Shown in pieces: positions 63,938 to 64,000 of a DNA stretch of 64,000 nucleotides; the stretch's first letter is position 1, and every line of letters begins with the position of its first letter. The position numbers and the translations under genes are program-made. The notes beneath the pieces were generated by a model. The model did not search any database and was not told the origin of the DNA. It was given only the letters and a program-made list of their open reading frames with translations. Source of the DNA: Pseudomonas fontis (lineage in GTDB: Bacteria > Pseudomonadota > Gammaproteobacteria > Pseudomonadales > Pseudomonadaceae); the NCBI RefSeq assembly GCF_028656955.1, contig NZ_JAMDGY010000016.1, positions 51,271-115,270 on the forward strand, written 5' to 3'.

Positions 63938-64000
63938 TTCTGATTTACGTGAACTTATCCATTTGATTTTGTTTGTTTTTATGGCCCCTTCCGCCCTTAC

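Overview
The window is a continuous piece of chromosome from a fluorescent Pseudomonas, most likely of the P. putida group. The evidence is the GC-rich codon use, the protein sequences, a gene order I recognise from Pseudomonas (ispD-ftsB-eno-kdsA-pyrG-tilS-accA-dnaE-rnhB-lpxBA-fabZ-lpxD-skp-bamA-rseP-dxr-cdsA-uppS-frr-pyrH-tsf-rpsB, then map-glnD-dapC), and GTGGGAGCC-type REP palindromes. Species was judged from memory of gene order and repeats, not from a search. No rRNA, tRNA, CRISPR array, transposase, integrase or phage gene was seen.

Layout. 1-3.1 kb: glutathione-dependent formaldehyde detoxification (fghA, adhC) with a divergent LysR regulator and a palindrome in the shared promoter region. 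3.2-29.2 kb: a long minus-strand housekeeping block, transcribed from rpsB down to ispD. It covers translation (rpsB, tsf, frr), nucleotides (pyrH, pyrG), isoprenoid and undecaprenyl carriers (ispD, dxr, uppS), phospholipid and fatty acid (cdsA, accA, fabZ), lipid A and Kdo (lpxD, lpxA, lpxB, kdsA), outer membrane assembly and stress sensing (bamA, skp, rseP), replication (dnaE, rnhB), tRNA modification (tilS), division (ftsB) and glycolysis (eno). 29.6-34.3 kb: plus-strand map, glnD, dapC. 34.4-40.3 kb: a CPA1 antiporter, a Spx/ArsC-like protein, dapD, and a csdA-csdE-tcdA cluster.

40.5-46 kb: an ndvB-like beta-glucan synthase, dapE, rlmA, a small conserved protein and a cold-shock protein. 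This block is elsewhere in P. aeruginosa PAO1 as I remember it. 46.2-49.9 kb: plsB and two small exported proteins. 50-55.4 kb: a MexJK-type RND efflux pump with its divergent TetR regulator, plus an orphan fimbrial-subunit-like protein. 55.4-59 kb: rsmJ, a protein with a duplicated motif, a PEP-mutase/isocitrate-lyase family enzyme, a DUF72 protein and a small protein of unknown role. 59.1-64 kb: tsaB, adk, ppc and a small conserved protein.

The genes work together mainly as envelope biogenesis (lipid A, Bam, undecaprenyl phosphate, phospholipid) coupled to translation genes, and as lysine/diaminopimelate synthesis (dapC, dapD, dapE spread over 11 kb). I did not find a convincing new multi-gene system. 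The most distinctive items are two families of palindromic repeats placed mainly between convergent genes, one of which brackets the efflux region in inverted orientation; the duplicated-motif protein at 56.2 kb; and several clean palindromes in regulatory regions.
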